Assembly (NCBI GenBank): GCA_964586315.1
Contig: CAZPHE010000003.1
Coordinates: 1 to 64,000 of the forward strand
Direction: 5' to 3'
DNA: 64,000 bases
Source of the DNA: CAZEER01 sp964586315
GTDB lineage: Bacteria > Fidelibacterota > Marinisomatia > Marinisomatales > UBA1611
Shown here: positions 61,546-64,000 of the stretch, piece by piece
How positions within the stretch are numbered: the stretch's first letter is position 1
Layout: each line of letters opens with the position of its first letter
Made by a program: the position numbers and the translations under genes
Notes under the pieces: model-generated
Seen by the model: the letters and a program-made list of their open reading frames with translations, nothing else
Database searches by the model: none
What the model was told of the DNA's origin: nothing

Positions 61546-62768
61546 TGTTTAAACTAACTGGAATACTCGGTATCATTGTTTTATTAGGTATAGCTTATGT
61601 GCTATCTAATAATCGAAAAGCCATTAAACCCAGGATTATCATTTGGGGATTAGGTTTACAAGTTTTTTTTGCTCTTATTATTTTAAAAATCCCTTTTATA
61701 AAATCTAACTTTTTTTTTATTGACAAAATATTTAAAACAATAATTAGTTTTGCTGATAAAGGTAGTGATTTTCTATTTGAATCATTTATCCCAGGAATTG
61801 GATATCATGAAGCAATGGTGAATTTCGCATTCCGAGCTCTACCTGTAATTATTTTCTTTTCAAGTTTAATTGCCATTACATATCATATCGGTTTAATTCA
61901 ATTTATTATTAAGTGGGTTGCGCGCATTATGGAAAAAAGTATGAAAACAAGTGGTGCAGAAACACTTAGCGTTTCAGCAAATATTTTTGTGGGGCAAACA
62001 GAGGCTCCTATATTAATCCGTCCATACATAAATAGCATGACTAATTCCGAATTGTTAGCAGTTATGACAGGTGGATTTTCAACTGTGGCTGGTTCAGTAC
62101 TGGCTCTTTATGTTCTCTGGCTTGCACATATACCTGGAATCGCTGGTCATATGCTTACCGCTAGTATCATGTCTGCACCTGCAGCTCTTTTAATAGCAAA
62201 AATAATTTATCCAGAAACAGAAGAACCAAATACCTTAGGCAATTTGAATATTAGTATAAATAAAGATGCTGAAAATGTTATGGATGCTCTAGGTAAAGGT
62301 GCAACTGATGGATTAAAGCTAGCTGCAAATGTTGGCGCAATGTTAATAGCATTCGTTTCAATTATAAGCATGGTAAATTTTTCTTTAAATTATTTTCTTA
62401 GTACAAATATGCAAGAAATTATGGGATTTGTTTTTGCGCCTCTGGCTTGGACAATGGGTATCCCTTGGGAAGAAGCAAATATCGTAGGGACCTTAATGGG
62501 CGAAAAAATAGTCTTAACAGAATTAATTGCATATGGAAATCTCGGAGATTTAATAAATGATGATAAAATATCTGAAAGAACAGCAATTATTTCAAGTTAC
62601 GCATTATGCGGATTTGCAAATTTTGGATCTATTGGTATTCAATTGGGTGGAATAGGTGGTATGGCACCAGAGAGAAGAAAAGATTTATCCAAATTAGCTT
62701 TAAAAGCTATGATTGGTGGAGCATTGGCATCTTGGTTAACAGCGACAATTGCAGGAATCTTAATTTGA
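61545..62768 (+). CDS. nupC: Concentrative nucleoside transporter (CNT/NupC family)
   Basis: This 407-residue inner-membrane symporter imports nucleosides with sodium or protons. Family motifs are 'ANIFVGQTEAPILIRPYIN', 'TGGFSTVAGSVLALYV' and 'GFANFGSIGIQLGGIGGM'. It closes the cdd-udk-tdk operon, so the operon imports nucleosides and traps them as phosphates. Confidence 0.95.
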   Translation: MFKLTGILGIIVLLGIAYVLSNNRKAIKPRIIIWGLGLQVFFALIILKIPFIKSNFFFIDKIFKTIISFADKGSDFLFESFIPGIGYHEAMVNFAFRALPVIIFFSSLIAITYHIGLIQFIIKWVARIMEKSMKTSGAETLSVSANIFVGQTEAPILIRPYINSMTNSELLAVMTGGFSTVAGSVLALYVLWLAHIPGIAGHMLTASIMSAPAALLIAKIIYPETEEPNTLGNLNISINKDAENVMDALGKGATDGLKLAANVGAMLIAFVSIISMVNFSLNYFLSTNMQEIMGFVFAPLAWTMGIPWEEANIVGTLMGEKIVLTELIAYGNLGDLINDDKISERTAIISSYALCGFANFGSIGIQLGGIGGMAPERRKDLSKLALKAMIGGALASWLTATIAGILI

Positions 62769-62784
62769 TTCAGGTATCAATACT

Positions 62785-63342
62785 ATGAAATTATTAATCA
62801 TGGGACCTCCGGGAGTAGGGAAAGGTACACAAGCAAAACAAATAAAAAATAAATTAAATATCGCTCATCTTTCAACCGGAGAAATCCTTAGATCCGAAAT
62901 TGATAAAAATAGTAATATAGGTATCATAGCAAAAACTTATATGAATAAAGGGAAATTAGTCCCAGATCAAATTTTATTGGACATCATGCAAGAAAGAATT
63001 ACAAAAACCGATTGCAGAAAAGGATATCTTTTAGATGGTTTCCCAAGGACAATACCACAAGCTGTTGGTTTTGATAATATTTTAGCTAACTTGAAACAAA
63101 ATCTTGATATAGTAATTAATTTAACAGCAGAAGAAAAAGAATTAATCCAAAGAATTCTTAAACGCCGATTAGAATCAGGAAGAACTGATGATACCTTTGA
63201 TATTATAAAAAAACGGCAAAAAATATATTGGGAAAAGACAGCTCCATTAGTAGAATTTTACCATAGAAAGGGTATATTAAAAAATGTAGATGGTTTAGGT
63301 GAAATAAAAATAATAACAAAAAAAATATTAACCTTAATCTAA
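62785..63342 (+). CDS. adk: Adenylate kinase, short type
   Basis: The P-loop is 'MGPPGVGKGTQAKQI', then 'HLSTGEILRSE', 'GYLLDGFPRTIPQA' and 'RRLESGRTDDTFDIIKKR'. At 185 residues it lacks the 30-residue zinc-type LID of the longer enzymes. It balances ATP, ADP and AMP. The gene follows nupC after 16 bases and precedes coaE by four. Confidence 0.95.
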   Translation: MKLLIMGPPGVGKGTQAKQIKNKLNIAHLSTGEILRSEIDKNSNIGIIAKTYMNKGKLVPDQILLDIMQERITKTDCRKGYLLDGFPRTIPQAVGFDNILANLKQNLDIVINLTAEEKELIQRILKRRLESGRTDDTFDIIKKRQKIYWEKTAPLVEFYHRKGILKNVDGLGEIKIITKKILTLI

Positions 63343-63346
63343 TAAT

Positions 63347-63940
63347 ATGTTGAAAATCGGTCTCACGGGGGGAATAGGATCTGGAAAAAGTCTAGTAAGT
63401 GGATTTTTTAAGGATTGGGGTGAATACATTTTTAATGCCGATTCAATTGCAAAAACGATTTTGAATACTAATAATACTGCGCAAAGTGAAATTATTTCAG
63501 AATTTGGAACGGATGTAATTGGTGTAAATGAAAAAATTGATAAAAAAAAATTAGCTCGTATTGCATTTCAAGATGAAACACATCAACTAAAACTCAACAC
63601 TATTATACACCCTTATATTTTTAAAGAAATTGATACTTGTTTTGATTCTATTTTGGCTAAAGGTAAGCATGAAATTTTTATTGTTGATGCAGCACTAATA
63701 TATGAGTCTGGTTCTGATACACATATGGATTATGTGATTGTAGTCACATCTCATCTAAAATTACGGACTGAGAGAGTTATGAATCGAGGTACTCTAACCA
63801 GAGATGAGTTTCTTAAAAGAGTAGATTTACAATGGACTGATGAAGATAAAGTAAACATGGCAGATTATGTTATTCATAATAATGGAACCAAAAAAGATCT
63901 TTATCAAGAAACAAAAAACATATACAAATTACTGAAATAA
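63347..63940 (+). CDS. coaE: Dephospho-CoA kinase
   Basis: The 197-residue protein starts with P-loop 'IGLTGGIGSGKSLVSGFF', then 'IFNADSIAKTIL', 'LNTIIHPYIF' and 'MADYVIHNNGTKKDLY', all typical of CoaE. It carries out the last step of coenzyme A synthesis. Start ATG is four bases after adk. Downstream, 60 bases to the window end show no gene. Confidence 0.95.
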   Translation: MLKIGLTGGIGSGKSLVSGFFKDWGEYIFNADSIAKTILNTNNTAQSEIISEFGTDVIGVNEKIDKKKLARIAFQDETHQLKLNTIIHPYIFKEIDTCFDSILAKGKHEIFIVDAALIYESGSDTHMDYVIVVTSHLKLRTERVMNRGTLTRDEFLKRVDLQWTDEDKVNMADYVIHNNGTKKDLYQETKNIYKLLK

Positions 63941-64000
63941 ACTATTTTCTTAAAGAAAGTGGTCTATCCAAAATCTCTTTAACTATAATTGATTTTTTGA

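Overview
This window is AT-rich (roughly 30% G+C by eye), densely coded bacterial DNA. It has two assembly gaps: 16 Ns at 40354-40369 and 100 Ns at 48901-49000. Three features suggest an uncultivated marine member of the FCB superphylum, most like Candidatus Marinimicrobia (SAR406): secreted proteins ending in 'PNPFN' type-A sorting domains (T9SS type), a TonB-dependent receptor opening with a carboxypeptidase-regulatory-like domain, and many secreted propeller, beta-helix and PEGA proteins. The lineage is an inference from gene content; no rRNA is present. TGA is used as an ordinary stop elsewhere, for example at the ends of the genes at 2986-3654 and 4237-6612.

Region 1 (1-7.4 kb) looks accessory. 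It holds a truncated class III nucleotide cyclase, a pirin, a tRNA-like 3' fragment, a secreted redox protein whose CxxC motif has TGA as its first codon (a candidate selenoprotein), a small membrane-anchored protein, a secreted propeller protein and several copies of a short intergenic repeat. Region 2 (7.4-18.8 kb) has an outer-membrane protein with a SPOR domain coupled to a lipoprotein, then a glycan cluster: FkbM methyltransferase, polytopic membrane protein, GT2, DegT aminotransferase, formyltransferase and NAD-sugar epimerase. Together these suggest an N-formylated amino sugar on a surface glycan. Region 3 (18.8-31.1 kb) has a bleomycin-hydrolase-type peptidase, a large beta-helix protein with a sorting domain, a decayed small gene, a YwqK/MORN protein, a cyclic-nucleotide-binding protein with an AI-2E-type permease, and an S9 oligopeptidase.

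Region 4 (31.1-42.8 kb) begins with a probable small structured RNA that has its own promoter and terminator. It continues with a minus-strand operon (RlmB, class IV aminotransferase, sulfotransferase-like protein, CruF-like carotenoid hydratase), a CAU-anticodon tRNA, and a plus-strand run with a sorting-domain protein, a DUF971 protein, an ectonucleotide phosphodiesterase and an S1/P1 nuclease. Region 5 (43-54.3 kb) has a well-initiated TonB-dependent receptor. It faces a long minus-strand operon in which deoxynucleoside kinase, a diverged DNA methyltransferase, YqeY, CvpA and DnaG are followed by PEGA and coiled-coil envelope proteins.

Region 6 (54.3-64 kb) is mostly plus-strand and housekeeping: arsenate reductase, DDAH-like hydrolase, M23 peptidase, rhomboid protease, then an overlapping nucleoside-salvage operon (cdd, udk, tdk, CNT transporter) followed by adk and coaE. 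Together with the secreted phosphodiesterase and nuclease, this suggests a cell that degrades external nucleic acids and imports the nucleosides. The observations most worth a second look are the UxxC candidate selenoprotein at 1608-2810 and the orphan structured RNA at about 31180-31335.
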